DNA of 22,228 nt from an uncultured Lachnospiraceae bacterium (GTDB taxonomy: Bacteria > Bacillota > Clostridia > Lachnospirales > Lachnospiraceae). Where the stretch lies: positions 1 to 22,228 of the forward strand of contig CAJUDX010000051.1 in NCBI GenBank assembly GCA_910584785.1, read 5' to 3'. The notes beneath the pieces were generated by a model. It did no database searches. It had not been told where the DNA came from and worked only from the letters and a program-made list of their open reading frames with translations. Below, one piece after another: positions 1-8,678 of the stretch. Position 1 is the first letter of the stretch. Each line of letters starts with the position of its first letter. Made by a program: the position numbers and the translations under genes.

Positions 1-2
1 TA

Positions 3-134
3 CTGGAAGCACTCACCCAAAACGCACAGAACGCCGCCAGAGCCGCCGAAAAGCACCTACCCAAACAGGAGTATGTACCATCCATCAGGTGGCGAAGATT
101 TACCGTAGTTATCCTGTATCTCACCGATTTTTAA
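3..134 (+). CDS. Possible C-terminal fragment of an unidentified gene cut by the window edge
   Basis: A reading frame is open from the left edge to a TAA at 132-134 and would give about 43 residues. It is rich in Ala, Gln and Glu at first (ALTQNAQNAARAAEKHLPKQ) and then turns hydrophobic. No family is recognised. The minus strand is also open for a similar length here, so the strand is uncertain. It could be the tail of a real gene or a decayed remnant. Confidence 0.2.
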   Translation: MEALTQNAQNAARAAEKHLPKQEYVPSIRWRRFTVVILYLTDF

Positions 135-445
135 TATCCATTTTGCGCAGTTATCCCCGCAGGTAGAGGCATTAAATATGGTCTGCGGCTCGTTTTTTAT
201 CAGAATCAATGTTTTTACCCCGCCGGACAGAGAGAGCGGGAAAAGGGATCAGTTATCCAATGGTATTCATAGACATTTTTAAAGTATACGGCGGTATTAA
301 AAATGGCTCCAGGCATTTTTCCGTAAAAGATATTCAGCATAATCGAAGTTCCTTTTCTGCGTTTCTGTGTGTACTGCAATTTGCAAGAATAAAGGCTCAG
401 ATGTATTGATATAATAGTATTATAATCATTTCTCCCCAAAAGAAC
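135..445. other. Intergenic stretch without a recognisable gene
   Basis: About 310 bases with only short overlapping frames on both strands, none with a convincing ribosome site or a recognisable protein motif. The one notable structure is an AT-only palindrome at 410-424, TATAATA and TATTATA around a single G. The stretch could be decayed coding sequence, but nothing in it proves that. Confidence 0.4.
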
Positions 446-473
446 AAAAAAAGAGGCATCAACCTCTTTTTTC
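446..473 (-). terminator. Rho-independent terminator of the acyl-CoA dehydratase activase gene
   Basis: AAAAAAGAGG (447-456) and CCTCTTTTTT (463-472) form a hairpin with a 6-base loop. It lies 8 bases past the stop codon of the minus-strand gene. Read on the minus strand the hairpin ends in a run of T. The run of A on the other side means it could also stop plus-strand transcription. Confidence 0.8.
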
Positions 474-480
474 TTGCTTA

Positions 481-3400
481 CTAAGCCTCTTTTTTCTGCT
501 TCATATTCTTCTGTGCCGTCGCCAGCATCAGTTTAATTCGATTTAACTGGTTAACTTCACTTGCTCCTGGATCATAATCGACAGCGATAATATTTGCCTC
601 AGGATAATTATTTCGAAGTTCCTTAATTACACCCTTCCCCACGATATGGTTGGGAAGGCAGCCGAAGGGCTGGGCGCATACGATGTTGCTTACGCCGCTG
701 TGAATAAGTTCCAGCATTTCCCCGGTTAAAAACCAGCCTTCGCCGGTCTGATTTCCCAGGGATACAAAGTCTTTTGCCATCTCTGCCAGGTTTCGGATGT
801 CGGCCTGGGCGCTGAAATTTTTGCTTCGTGAAAGTTCCTTCCTTGCCGTGCGGCGGAAAAATTCCAGAAGGGATATTCCCATATTGCACAGCCAGGCGGT
901 GGTGCGCTTTCCGCCCAGATGGTCGGCTTTAAAGTTGCTGTTGTAGAAGCAGTACAGCAAGAAGTCCATTAAATCTGGCATTACCGCCTCGGCACCTTCG
1001 TTCTCTAAGAGTTCGACGATGTGGTTATTTGCCAATGGGGAGAATTTCACCAGGATTTCTCCGACGATTCCTACCTTGGGTTTTTGGATCATGGTTCGGG
1101 GAACGGCGTCAAAATCGCGGATAATTCCCTTGACATTTCGCGCAAATTCCATCATATCCACGCCCTTTTTGGACAGGGAGTGGATGCAGCGCCGTTTCCA
1201 CTTTTCATGGAGGGAATTGGTGCTTCCGGGAATCTGCTCATAGGGTCTTGTGGCATAGACAACACGCATAAAGACATCGCCGTAAACCACCGCCTGGAGT
1301 CCTTTGGTGAGGAGCGGCAGGGTGATGGTAAAGCCCGGATTGGTTTCCATGCCGTTGGCATTGACCGAGATCACGGGAACCTGGCTCATGCCGGCTTTCT
1401 CCAGCGCACGGCGGACGAAACCGATGTAGTTGGAAGCCCGGCAGCCGCCGCCGGTCTGGCTCATAAAGACTGCGGTGCGGTCTAAATCATATTTTCCTGA
1501 CAGCAGGGCTTCCATAATCTGTCCAATCACAATCAGGGATGGATAGCAGGCGTCATTATTGACGTATTTTAAGCCAGTGTCAATGGCAGAGCGGTTATCG
1601 TTCTGCAAAATTTCTATATGGTAGCCGCAGGAGCGGATCGCTGGTTCCAGTAAATCAAAGTGGATGGGCGACATCTGCGGGCAGAGAAGCGTGTAATCCT
1701 GCTTCATTTCTTTGGTAAAAATCACGCGGTTGTAGGCGCTGGACACAACTTTGTGCTGATAATGTTTCTGGTCGCGCACGCGCAGAGCGGCAATCAGGGA
1801 GCGGATACGGATACGCGCAGCCCCAAGGTTATTGACCTCGTCGATTTTTAATACGGTATAAATCTTTCCGGCAGCGGTGAGAATCCCGTTTACCTGGTCG
1901 GTGGTCACGGCGTCCAGGCCGCAGCCAAAGGAGTTTAACTGAATTAAGTCCAGGTTAGGATTTGTCTTTACCAAGGTAGCCGCCCGGTATAGCCGGGAAT
2001 GGTACATCCACTGGTCGGTGACGACTAAGGGTCGCTCCGCGTCGGATAAGTGGGAGATGGAATCCTCCGTCAGCACTGCCATCCCGTAAGCGGTAATTAG
2101 TTCCGGTATACCATGATGGATTTCCGGGTCCACATGGTAGGGGCGTCCAGCAAGGACGATGCCGTGTCTGCCCGTTTCTTTCAGCCAGGCCAGGGTTTCC
2201 ACGCCCTTTTGCTCGATATCTCTTCGGGAAGCTTCCAGCTCCAGCCATCCGGCGTGCGCCGCCTTTTGGATCTCCTCCCTGGTCATCGGGTGGTCGGTGC
2301 GGGAATGTGAGCCAAAGGCGTTTAAAAACTCGCGCACCAGAGCATTGGTCAGGATCTCTTCGCTGGTAAAGGCCAGGAAAGGATTCATAAACCGCACATG
2401 TTCGGTTTCCAGTTCTTCCACATTGTTTTTTATATTTTCCGCATAGGAAGTGACCATCGGGCAGTTGTAGTGGTTTCCGGCATCGGGCGTTTCGTTGCGC
2501 TCGTAGGGAATGCAGGGATAGAAGATAAACTTCACATTCTTCTTAATCAGCCAGGAAACATGCCCATGTGCAATCTTTGCCGGGTAACACTCGGATTCAC
2601 TGGGGATGGATTCAATGCCCAGTTCGTAAATCTGCCGGTTCGACTGCGGGGAAAGGGTGGTGGAAAAACCCAGTTCCCGGAAGAAAACCGCCCAGAAGGG
2701 GTAGTTCTCGTACATATTTAAGACCCGTGGAATCCCGACTTCGCCGCGGTATGCTTTATCTGCGGGCAATGATTCATAGTCGAACATCCGGTGATACTTA
2801 TAGTCAAAGAGGTTGGGTACTTCTTTTTTTGCCTTATGCTGCCCAAGCCCGCGCTCACAGCGGTTTCCGGTGACGAACTGCCGCCCGCCGTCGAACTGGT
2901 TAATCGTCAATACGCAGTGGTTTAAGCAGCCCTGGCACCGGGTCATTACGGTGCGGTAGGTTAAGTCCAGGATTTTCTGGATGGGAAGCATCGTGGTTTG
3001 CCTGGCGGCATCATAGCGCTCCCTGGCGATTAAGGCTGCGCCAAAGGCACCCATAATCCCGGCAATGTCCGGGCGGATGGCCTGGCAGCCGGAGATCTTT
3101 TCAAAACTCCGAAGAACGGCATTGTTGTAGAACGTACCGCCCTGGACAACGACATGCTTTCCTAAATCGGAAGCATTGGTGATTTTAATTACTTTAAATA
3201 AGGCATTTTTAATGACCGAATAGGCAAGGCCGGCAGAGATATCAGCAACCGAAGCACCTTCCTTCTGGGCCTGCTTAACATTGGAGTTCATAAATACAGT
3301 ACAGCGGGTTCCCAAATCAGTTGGATTTTTGGCAAATAAGGCTTCTTTTGCAAAGTCCTCCACGCTGTAGTTTAAGGACTTGGCAAAGGTTTCAATAAAC

Positions 3401-4755
3401 GAACCGCACCCAGAGGAGCAGGCTTCATTTAACTGAACGCTGTCCACCGTGCCGTCCTTGATACGGATGCATTTCATATCCTGACCGCCGATATCAAGGA
3501 TGCAGTCCACTTCCGGGTCAAAAAAGGCCGCAGCGTAATAGTGGGAAATGGTTTCAACTTCTCCTTCGTCGAGCATCAGGGCCGATTTCAACAGGGCTTC
3601 CCCGTAACCGGTTGAGCAGGACCAGGCAATTTTGGCAGTGTCGGGAATCTGGCTGCTGATCTCTTTAATTGCCTGTATGGCTGTAGCCAGGGGGCTTCCC
3701 TGATTATTGCGGTAGAAGTGGTAGAGCAGTTTTCCGTCCTCACCCACCAGAGCAACTTTCGTGGTGGTGGAGCCGGCGTCAATGCCTAAAAAGCAGTTTC
3801 CGCTGTAGGAGGATAAATCCCCGGAAGCAACCCGGTGTTTATCGTGCCGTGTGCAAAATTCCTCGTAGGAAGCTTTATCTTCAAACAGCGGGTCCATGCG
3901 CTTCACCTCGAACTCCATGGGAATCCCGCGGGTTAAGGTGTGGATCATCTTATCCAGGGAAAACGGCTTTTGTTCGGTGTTGCTGTTCATGGCTGCCCCC
4001 ACGGCGGCAAAAAGGTGGGAATGGTTTGGGGCAATAATCTGCTCGCCCTGTAAGCGCAGGGTGCGGATAAAGGCATTGCGCAGTTCCGGGAGGAAGTGCA
4101 GAGGTCCGCCAAGGAAGGCGACATTGCCCCGGATGGGCTTTCCACAGGCCAGGCCGCTGATGGTCTGGTTGACGACGGCCTGGAAGATCGAAGCCGCCAG
4201 ATCCTCACGGGTCGCCCCCTCGTTAATTAAAGGCTGGATATCCGACTTTGCGAACACGCCGCAGCGGGCGGCAATCGGATAAATTGCCTGATAATTGGCA
4301 GCATATGTATTTAAACCGGCGGCGTCCGTCTGCAGGAGGGAAGCCATCTGATCGATGAATGAACCTGTTCCCCCGGCGCAGATCCCGTTCATCCGCTGAT
4401 CAATGCCGTTGGAAAAATAAATAATCTTTGCGTCCTCACCGCCAAGTTCAATGGCAACGTCCGTGTGCGGCGCGTAATCCTGAAGGGCTGTCGCTACCGC
4501 AACCACCTCCTGGACGAAATCAATATGTAAATGCCGGGAAAGGGTAAGGCCCCCGGAACCGGTAATAGAGGGAATCACTTCCAGATCGCCCAGTTTATCT
4601 TTGGCTTTCTGGAGCAGGCTGGCAAGTGTTTCCTGGATATTGGCGTAATGTCTCTGGTAATCGGAAAAAACCAGATGAGCACCAGGATTTAAAACAGCAA
4701 CTTTGACTGTAGTGGAACCGATATCGATTCCAAGGGTGAATGTTTTTTTCATCAT
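481..4755 (-). CDS. 2-hydroxyacyl-CoA dehydratase activase fusion protein (BadF/BadG/BcrA/BcrD ATPase family)
   Basis: A 1424-residue cytoplasmic protein with two ASKHA-fold ATPase modules in tandem. The first opens with GIDIGSTTVK (residues 9-18) and the second with GIDAGSTTTK (about 324-333). Each has the two cysteines that in HgdC-type activases bind a [4Fe-4S] cluster between subunits: C126 (CAGGTGSF) and C165 (RCGVF) in the first, C446 (CSSGCGSF) and C485 (RCTVF) in the second. A Cys-rich DUF2229-type segment follows (RCQGCLNHC), then a C-terminal half resembling 2-hydroxyglutaryl-CoA dehydratase subunits. Activases of this family use ATP to drive low-potential electron transfer to a dehydratase or a double-cubane protein. 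The partner of this long fusion is not evident: no separate dehydratase subunits or CoA-transferase lie nearby. Adjacent ATG codons follow a GGGAGA site about 8 bases upstream, with a stronger AAAGGAGG further out. Confidence 0.9.
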   Translation of the reverse strand: MMKKTFTLGIDIGSTTVKVAVLNPGAHLVFSDYQRHYANIQETLASLLQKAKDKLGDLEVIPSITGSGGLTLSRHLHIDFVQEVVAVATALQDYAPHTDVAIELGGEDAKIIYFSNGIDQRMNGICAGGTGSFIDQMASLLQTDAAGLNTYAANYQAIYPIAARCGVFAKSDIQPLINEGATREDLAASIFQAVVNQTISGLACGKPIRGNVAFLGGPLHFLPELRNAFIRTLRLQGEQIIAPNHSHLFAAVGAAMNSNTEQKPFSLDKMIHTLTRGIPMEFEVKRMDPLFEDKASYEEFCTRHDKHRVASGDLSSYSGNCFLGIDAGSTTTKVALVGEDGKLLYHFYRNNQGSPLATAIQAIKEISSQIPDTAKIAWSCSTGYGEALLKSALMLDEGEVETISHYYAAAFFDPEVDCILDIGGQDMKCIRIKDGTVDSVQLNEACSSGCGSFIETFAKSLNYSVEDFAKEALFAKNPTDLGTRCTVFMNSNVKQAQKEGASVADISAGLAYSVIKNALFKVIKITNASDLGKHVVVQGGTFYNNAVLRSFEKISGCQAIRPDIAGIMGAFGAALIARERYDAARQTTMLPIQKILDLTYRTVMTRCQGCLNHCVLTINQFDGGRQFVTGNRCERGLGQHKAKKEVPNLFDYKYHRMFDYESLPADKAYRGEVGIPRVLNMYENYPFWAVFFRELGFSTTLSPQSNRQIYELGIESIPSESECYPAKIAHGHVSWLIKKNVKFIFYPCIPYERNETPDAGNHYNCPMVTSYAENIKNNVEELETEHVRFMNPFLAFTSEEILTNALVREFLNAFGSHSRTDHPMTREEIQKAAHAGWLELEASRRDIEQKGVETLAWLKETGRHGIVLAGRPYHVDPEIHHGIPELITAYGMAVLTEDSISHLSDAERPLVVTDQWMYHSRLYRAATLVKTNPNLDLIQLNSFGCGLDAVTTDQVNGILTAAGKIYTVLKIDEVNNLGAARIRIRSLIAALRVRDQKHYQHKVVSSAYNRVIFTKEMKQDYTLLCPQMSPIHFDLLEPAIRSCGYHIEILQNDNRSAIDTGLKYVNNDACYPSLIVIGQIMEALLSGKYDLDRTAVFMSQTGGGCRASNYIGFVRRALEKAGMSQVPVISVNANGMETNPGFTITLPLLTKGLQAVVYGDVFMRVVYATRPYEQIPGSTNSLHEKWKRRCIHSLSKKGVDMMEFARNVKGIIRDFDAVPRTMIQKPKVGIVGEILVKFSPLANNHIVELLENEGAEAVMPDLMDFLLYCFYNSNFKADHLGGKRTTAWLCNMGISLLEFFRRTARKELSRSKNFSAQADIRNLAEMAKDFVSLGNQTGEGWFLTGEMLELIHSGVSNIVCAQPFGCLPNHIVGKGVIKELRNNYPEANIIAVDYDPGASEVNQLNRIKLMLATAQKNMKQKKEA

Positions 4756-5078
4756 GTAGGGAATCTCCCATTACCTCCTTTGTTTCAAAACTTGAGTTTC
4801 CTGTATTGTTTCCATGTTTAACTAAACGTTATCTTGTAAAGCGATACCTAGTGTATCATAAAATAGGAAGGAAAACAATTGGTAGGTACTGTTAAAAAAC
4901 CGTGAAAAATAAAGAGGGAGTTTGTGAAAAACTGTTTCTCAATGGCTTGTCATGGTTTCTTTATGGTTTCTGATAAGTTTTTCTATCGCATTTGTTTGAC
5001 AAAAGGATGGGTAGAAATTATAATGATAGGGCATGGAGGAATTTGCGTGCAATTTTTCAAGGAATGGAGGCTGAAGCA
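4756..5078. other. Divergent intergenic region between the activase gene and the CorA-like gene
   Basis: This 323-bp gene-free stretch holds, from left to right, the AAAGGAGG site of the minus-strand gene (about 4774-4781), a GTTTA-AC-TAAAC palindrome (4816-4827), and a possible minus-strand -10 (TATGAT on the minus strand, about 4854-4859) with no good -35. It also holds imperfect 11-bp repeats (about 4941-4973) and the strong plus-strand promoter listed separately. No small ORF or known riboswitch was recognised. Confidence 0.5.
4996..5024 (+). promoter_or_regulatory. Consensus sigma-A promoter of the CorA-type gene
   Basis: TTGACA (4996-5001) and TATAAT (5019-5024) are both perfect consensus hexamers with a 17-bp spacer. 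Transcription should begin near 5031. This rules out the upstream in-frame TTG at 4992 as a start codon, because it lies inside the -35 region. It supports translation from the ATG at 5079. Confidence 0.9.
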
Positions 5079-6020
5079 ATGATACAAATTTTTCAGACAG
5101 AAGACGGTGTTGTTCATCAGAAAGATGAACGGCTTCCCGGCTCCTGGATTGCACTGACAAATCCCACAGCAACGGAAATCCTGGAGATTTCGGACGCATA
5201 CCAGATTGATCCGGATCATCTGCGGGCGCCTCTGGACGAGGAGGAGCGCTCCCGTATCGAGGTGGAGGATACGTATACTCTGGTTTTGGTGGATATCCCG
5301 GCAATCGAGGAGAGAAGCGGGAAGGACTGGTATGTTACCATACCTCTGGGGATTATTATGACTGCCGATTTGCTGATTACAGTGTGTCTGGAAGAATCCC
5401 CGGTGCTTTCGGTATTTATGGACGGTCGGGTGCGTGATTTCCATACCTTTATGAAAACTCGTTTTATTTTGCAGATCTTGTATAAGAACGCTTCACTTTA
5501 TCTGCAATACCTGCGGATTATCGACAAGAAGAGTGAGGTCATCGAGAGAAAGCTTCACCAGTCACAGAAAAATCAGGAGTTGATTGAGTTATTGGAGCTG
5601 GAAAAAAGTTTGGTGTACTTTACTACCTCTCTGCGTTCGAATGAGGTGGTTTTGGAAAAGCTTCTGCGCAATGAAAAAATCAAAAAATACCCTGAGGATA
5701 CCGAACTTTTGGAAGATGTTATTAATGAAAATAAGCAGGCAATTGAAATGGCAAATATTTACAGTGGTATTTTAAGCGGAACCATGGATGCCTTTGCCTC
5801 AGTTATTTCCAATAATCTGAATATTGTTATGAAGTTCTTGGCAACAATAACGATAGTGATGTCGATTCCCACGATGGTTGCCAGCTTTTATGGGATGAAT
5901 GTCAATTCTGCGGGGATGCCCTTTGCCGACAGTCCTTATGGGTTTGTGATTGTACTGGGGTTTGCGGTGGTGCTTTCTCTGATTGTTGCCTGGATTTTTT
6001 CTAAGAAGGATTTTTTTTAG
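5079..6020 (+). CDS. CorA-family magnesium/divalent cation transporter
   Basis: A 313-residue inner-membrane protein of the CorA/MIT family, which transports Mg2+ and sometimes Co2+ or Ni2+ as a homopentamer. It has a long acidic N-terminal cytoplasmic domain, then helical segments (about 130-240) that form the stalk, and two C-terminal membrane helices. The signature YGMN lies at the end of the first helix (G272-M273-N274). The second helix ends in a Lys-Lys-Asp-Phe-Phe tail. The start at 5079 is chosen because GGAGG lies 8 bases upstream and the promoter excludes earlier starts. Length is typical of the family. The gene is probably transcribed alone or with the downstream membrane protein, which begins 71 bases later with no clear terminator between. 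Substrate is inferred from the family only. Confidence 0.92.
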   Translation: MIQIFQTEDGVVHQKDERLPGSWIALTNPTATEILEISDAYQIDPDHLRAPLDEEERSRIEVEDTYTLVLVDIPAIEERSGKDWYVTIPLGIIMTADLLITVCLEESPVLSVFMDGRVRDFHTFMKTRFILQILYKNASLYLQYLRIIDKKSEVIERKLHQSQKNQELIELLELEKSLVYFTTSLRSNEVVLEKLLRNEKIKKYPEDTELLEDVINENKQAIEMANIYSGILSGTMDAFASVISNNLNIVMKFLATITIVMSIPTMVASFYGMNVNSAGMPFADSPYGFVIVLGFAVVLSLIVAWIFSKKDFF

Positions 6021-6091
6021 CGTTGTGCAGTTGTGTGAAATGCTGTGTGGTGGAGTAAATAGTAACGTCAAAAGAAAGACAGGAAGGTCAT

Positions 6092-6937
6092 ATGAAATTT
6101 TTTTATCAGTTGGAAAAGAAGTTTGGAAAATATGCCATTCGGGACTTGCCCAGGTATATTGCTGGAATGTATGCGATTGGCGCAGTTATCTTATTTATTA
6201 ATCCCAGCATGTATTATGTTCTTTTGAGCCTGAATGGAAGTGCGATTGCCCATGGGCAAATCTGGAGGGTAGTTACCTTTCTGCTATTTCCTCCCTTTAC
6301 CATCGGCGGGCCAGGGGATTTTCTTGGAATTATTTTAAATTTGATGATTATTCCCACGTATTATTTTCTGGGAAGCACTCTGGAGAGAGTATGGGGCTCT
6401 TTCCGATTTACAGTATATTTTCTTTTGGGGGTAATTGGTCACGTGGCGGGTGCGCTTGCCGCTTATTTGCTTTGGGGAGTTGGAGTTTATCTTCTACCGG
6501 TATTTTTAAACTTCTCCCTGTTTATTGCCTTTGCCCTGATGTTTCCTGATATGGAGTTTTTTATCTGGGGGCTTCTTCCGGTTAAGATAAAATATCTGGC
6601 CCTTGCTGAAACTGCCATTTACTTATACCAGTTTGTGATGGGCAATGCGATTACCCGGCTGGAAATCGGCCTCTCCCTGCTGAATGTGCTGGTCTTTTTC
6701 GTGCTTACCCGAAAGCCCCAGCGGTTTTCGCCCAAGGAAATCCGGCGCAGGCAGGAGTTTAAGGCACAGACCAAGATAAAGCCTGCCGGAAGAACCCGCC
6801 ATCGCTGCGCGGTCTGCGGGAGGACGGAGGAAGACGGGGTACAGATGGAGTTCCGCTATTGCTCCAAGTGTGCAGGCAGTTATGAATACTGTCAGGATCA
6901 TCTGTACACGCATCAGCATGTAACAGAAAAGAAGTGA
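6092..6937 (+). CDS. Rhomboid-like membrane protein, catalytically dead, with a C-terminal zinc ribbon
   Basis: 281 residues with about six predicted membrane helices (about 22-215), then a basic cytoplasmic tail and a Cys/His module. The WRVVTFLLFP and G-S-x-x-ERVWGSFRF segments match the rhomboid/Derlin fold (the WR motif after helix 1; the E-R-x-W-G-x-x-R-F pattern after helix 2). The protease Gly-x-Ser-Gly is missing: the equivalent region reads LNFSLFIAF. The last helix has no catalytic His. The tail has C239, C242, C257, C260, C267 and H270, a likely zinc-binding ribbon. I infer a non-proteolytic rhomboid-fold protein that may bind membrane clients or partners; no function is known to me. 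An AGGAAGG site precedes the ATG. Confidence 0.75.
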   Translation: MKFFYQLEKKFGKYAIRDLPRYIAGMYAIGAVILFINPSMYYVLLSLNGSAIAHGQIWRVVTFLLFPPFTIGGPGDFLGIILNLMIIPTYYFLGSTLERVWGSFRFTVYFLLGVIGHVAGALAAYLLWGVGVYLLPVFLNFSLFIAFALMFPDMEFFIWGLLPVKIKYLALAETAIYLYQFVMGNAITRLEIGLSLLNVLVFFVLTRKPQRFSPKEIRRRQEFKAQTKIKPAGRTRHRCAVCGRTEEDGVQMEFRYCSKCAGSYEYCQDHLYTHQHVTEKK

Positions 6938-7091
6938 GTTGGTAAAGGGTGGTTTCATGGCTGTCTGCGGCAATTGACAGCTGTACAGAATGGGGAAAAG
7001 CAGGCAGGTTTTATATCGCTGTATTGGGTGGGGATGAAGCAGGTATAACCAGAAGGGTTGTACCAAATGGGAAGATAAGGAGAAAAGAGCT

Positions 7092-8546
7092 ATGGAAGAA
7101 TTGACAAGACAGAAAAAGACAAAAATTATCTGCACCTTGGGGCCGAACAGTGATAACCCGGAGATTATGCGGGGACTGGCAGAAAACGGGATGGATGTGG
7201 CGCGTTTTAACTTCTCCCACGGCAGCTACAGTGAGCACAAGGCGCGTCTGGAGCTGTTAAAGCAGGTGCGCAAGGATGTTGATCGTCCGATTGCTGCATT
7301 GCTGGATACCAAGGGACCGGAAATCCGCACCGGCTTACTAAAAGATGAGAAAAAGGTTATTCTTCAGGAAGGACAGGAATATACGCTGACGGTTCGGGAA
7401 ATGGAAGGCGATGAACATATCAGCTTTATTAATTACGCAGGGCTGGTTGAGGATGTTGCTCCGGGCAATAAGATTTTAATTGACGACGGTTTAATTGAAC
7501 TGGAAGTAAAAGAGGTTAAGGAAACGGATATTGTCTGTACTGTGATTAACGGCGGTGAACTGGGACAGAGGAAGGGTGTAAATGTTCCCAATGTTAAGAT
7601 TAAGCTTCCGGCCCTGACCGATAAAGATAAGGAAGATATCCGCTTTGGAATTAAAGAGGGCTTTGATTTTATTGCTGCATCCTTTGTGCGCAATGCCGAT
7701 GCCATTCGTGAAATCCGGGATATTCTGCGCGAAGAAGGGGCAAATATGCAGATTATTGCCAAGATTGAAAATGCTGAGGGCATTGATAATTTAGACGAGA
7801 TTATCGCTGCCGCCGACGGCATTATGGTTGCCAGGGGCGATATGGGTGTGGAGATTCCGCCGGAGAAGGTTCCCTATATCCAGAAAACGATTATCGGGCG
7901 CTGCAATGAAGCCTGCAAGGTGGTAATCACGGCAACCCAGATGCTCGATTCCATGATTCGCAATCCGCGTCCGACCAGAGCCGAAGTAACGGATGTGGCA
8001 AATGCGGTCTATGACGGAACCGACGTGGTTATGCTTTCCGGTGAAACGGCGATGGGAAAATACCCGATTGAAGCATTAAAGATGATGGCAACGATTGTAA
8101 GCGATACCGAGTCCCACTTAGATTACAGTTCTTACCGTAACCGCCATGTATTTGCCAAGAACGGGCATCATATTTCTAATGCGGTGTGCTATTCTTCTGT
8201 GGCAACAGCAGATGATCTTCATGCACAGGTGATTGTCACGCCGACAATTTCCGGCTATACGGCAAAGATGCTTTCCAAGTGGCGTCCGGCTTCGCAGATT
8301 ATCGGGATGTCGCCCAGTCTGTCTGCAGTGCGCCAGATGATGATGTACTGGGGAGTTAAACCGCTCTGGTCAAAGCGTGCGGAGTCTACAGATGAACTGA
8401 TTGAGTATTCGCTGGAAGAGCTGAAAAAGAAAGAAATTGTCAGTGAAGGGGATCTGGCAGTTATTACCGCGGGTGTTGTGTCCTATGCAAGAAGGAACGA
8501 GCCGGCGACACAGACGAATATTATGCGGGTAGTGCCTATTGAATAA
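7092..8546 (+). CDS. pyk: Pyruvate kinase
   Basis: 484 residues. The enzyme makes pyruvate and ATP from phosphoenolpyruvate and ADP, the last step of glycolysis, in the cytoplasm. The N-terminus KTKIICTLGP, the substrate-binding ARFNFSHG, the metal-site region MVARGDMGVE and the MLSGETAMGKYP segment are all present. The length matches the short form; the extra C-terminal PEP-utiliser-like domain found in Bacillus enzymes is absent. AAGGAG lies 9 bases before the ATG. The 154-bp leader from 6938 has no confident promoter. The gene is followed after 132 bp by the LysA-like gene on the same strand with no clear terminator between them, so they may share a transcript. Confidence 0.97.
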   Translation: MEELTRQKKTKIICTLGPNSDNPEIMRGLAENGMDVARFNFSHGSYSEHKARLELLKQVRKDVDRPIAALLDTKGPEIRTGLLKDEKKVILQEGQEYTLTVREMEGDEHISFINYAGLVEDVAPGNKILIDDGLIELEVKEVKETDIVCTVINGGELGQRKGVNVPNVKIKLPALTDKDKEDIRFGIKEGFDFIAASFVRNADAIREIRDILREEGANMQIIAKIENAEGIDNLDEIIAAADGIMVARGDMGVEIPPEKVPYIQKTIIGRCNEACKVVITATQMLDSMIRNPRPTRAEVTDVANAVYDGTDVVMLSGETAMGKYPIEALKMMATIVSDTESHLDYSSYRNRHVFAKNGHHISNAVCYSSVATADDLHAQVIVTPTISGYTAKMLSKWRPASQIIGMSPSLSAVRQMMMYWGVKPLWSKRAESTDELIEYSLEELKKKEIVSEGDLAVITAGVVSYARRNEPATQTNIMRVVPIE

Positions 8547-8678
8547 GGAAGAGGCAGTTAATCTAGAGGCAGATATACCAATGCGAGCAGAGGATTATGC
8601 AGAGAATAGGTGCGTCGATTTCGGGCTGAGGAAAAGATAAAGGTAAGTGGAATCGATGAAAGAAACAGAGGAGAGTAC

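Noticed and set aside
1021..1485. 154-codon plus-strand frame opposite the acyl-CoA dehydratase activase gene
   Set aside because: It lies entirely antisense to a protein with unmistakable motifs, has no ribosome site and no recognisable domain; it is a shadow of the real frame.
4992..5078. Upstream TTG start for the CorA-type protein
   Set aside because: The TTG is within the -35 region of the consensus promoter, so it would not be in the mRNA.
8547..8678. Possible lysine riboswitch ahead of the LysA-like gene
   Set aside because: The gap is only 132 bp and shows neither the multi-stem lysine aptamer elements nor a terminator hairpin.
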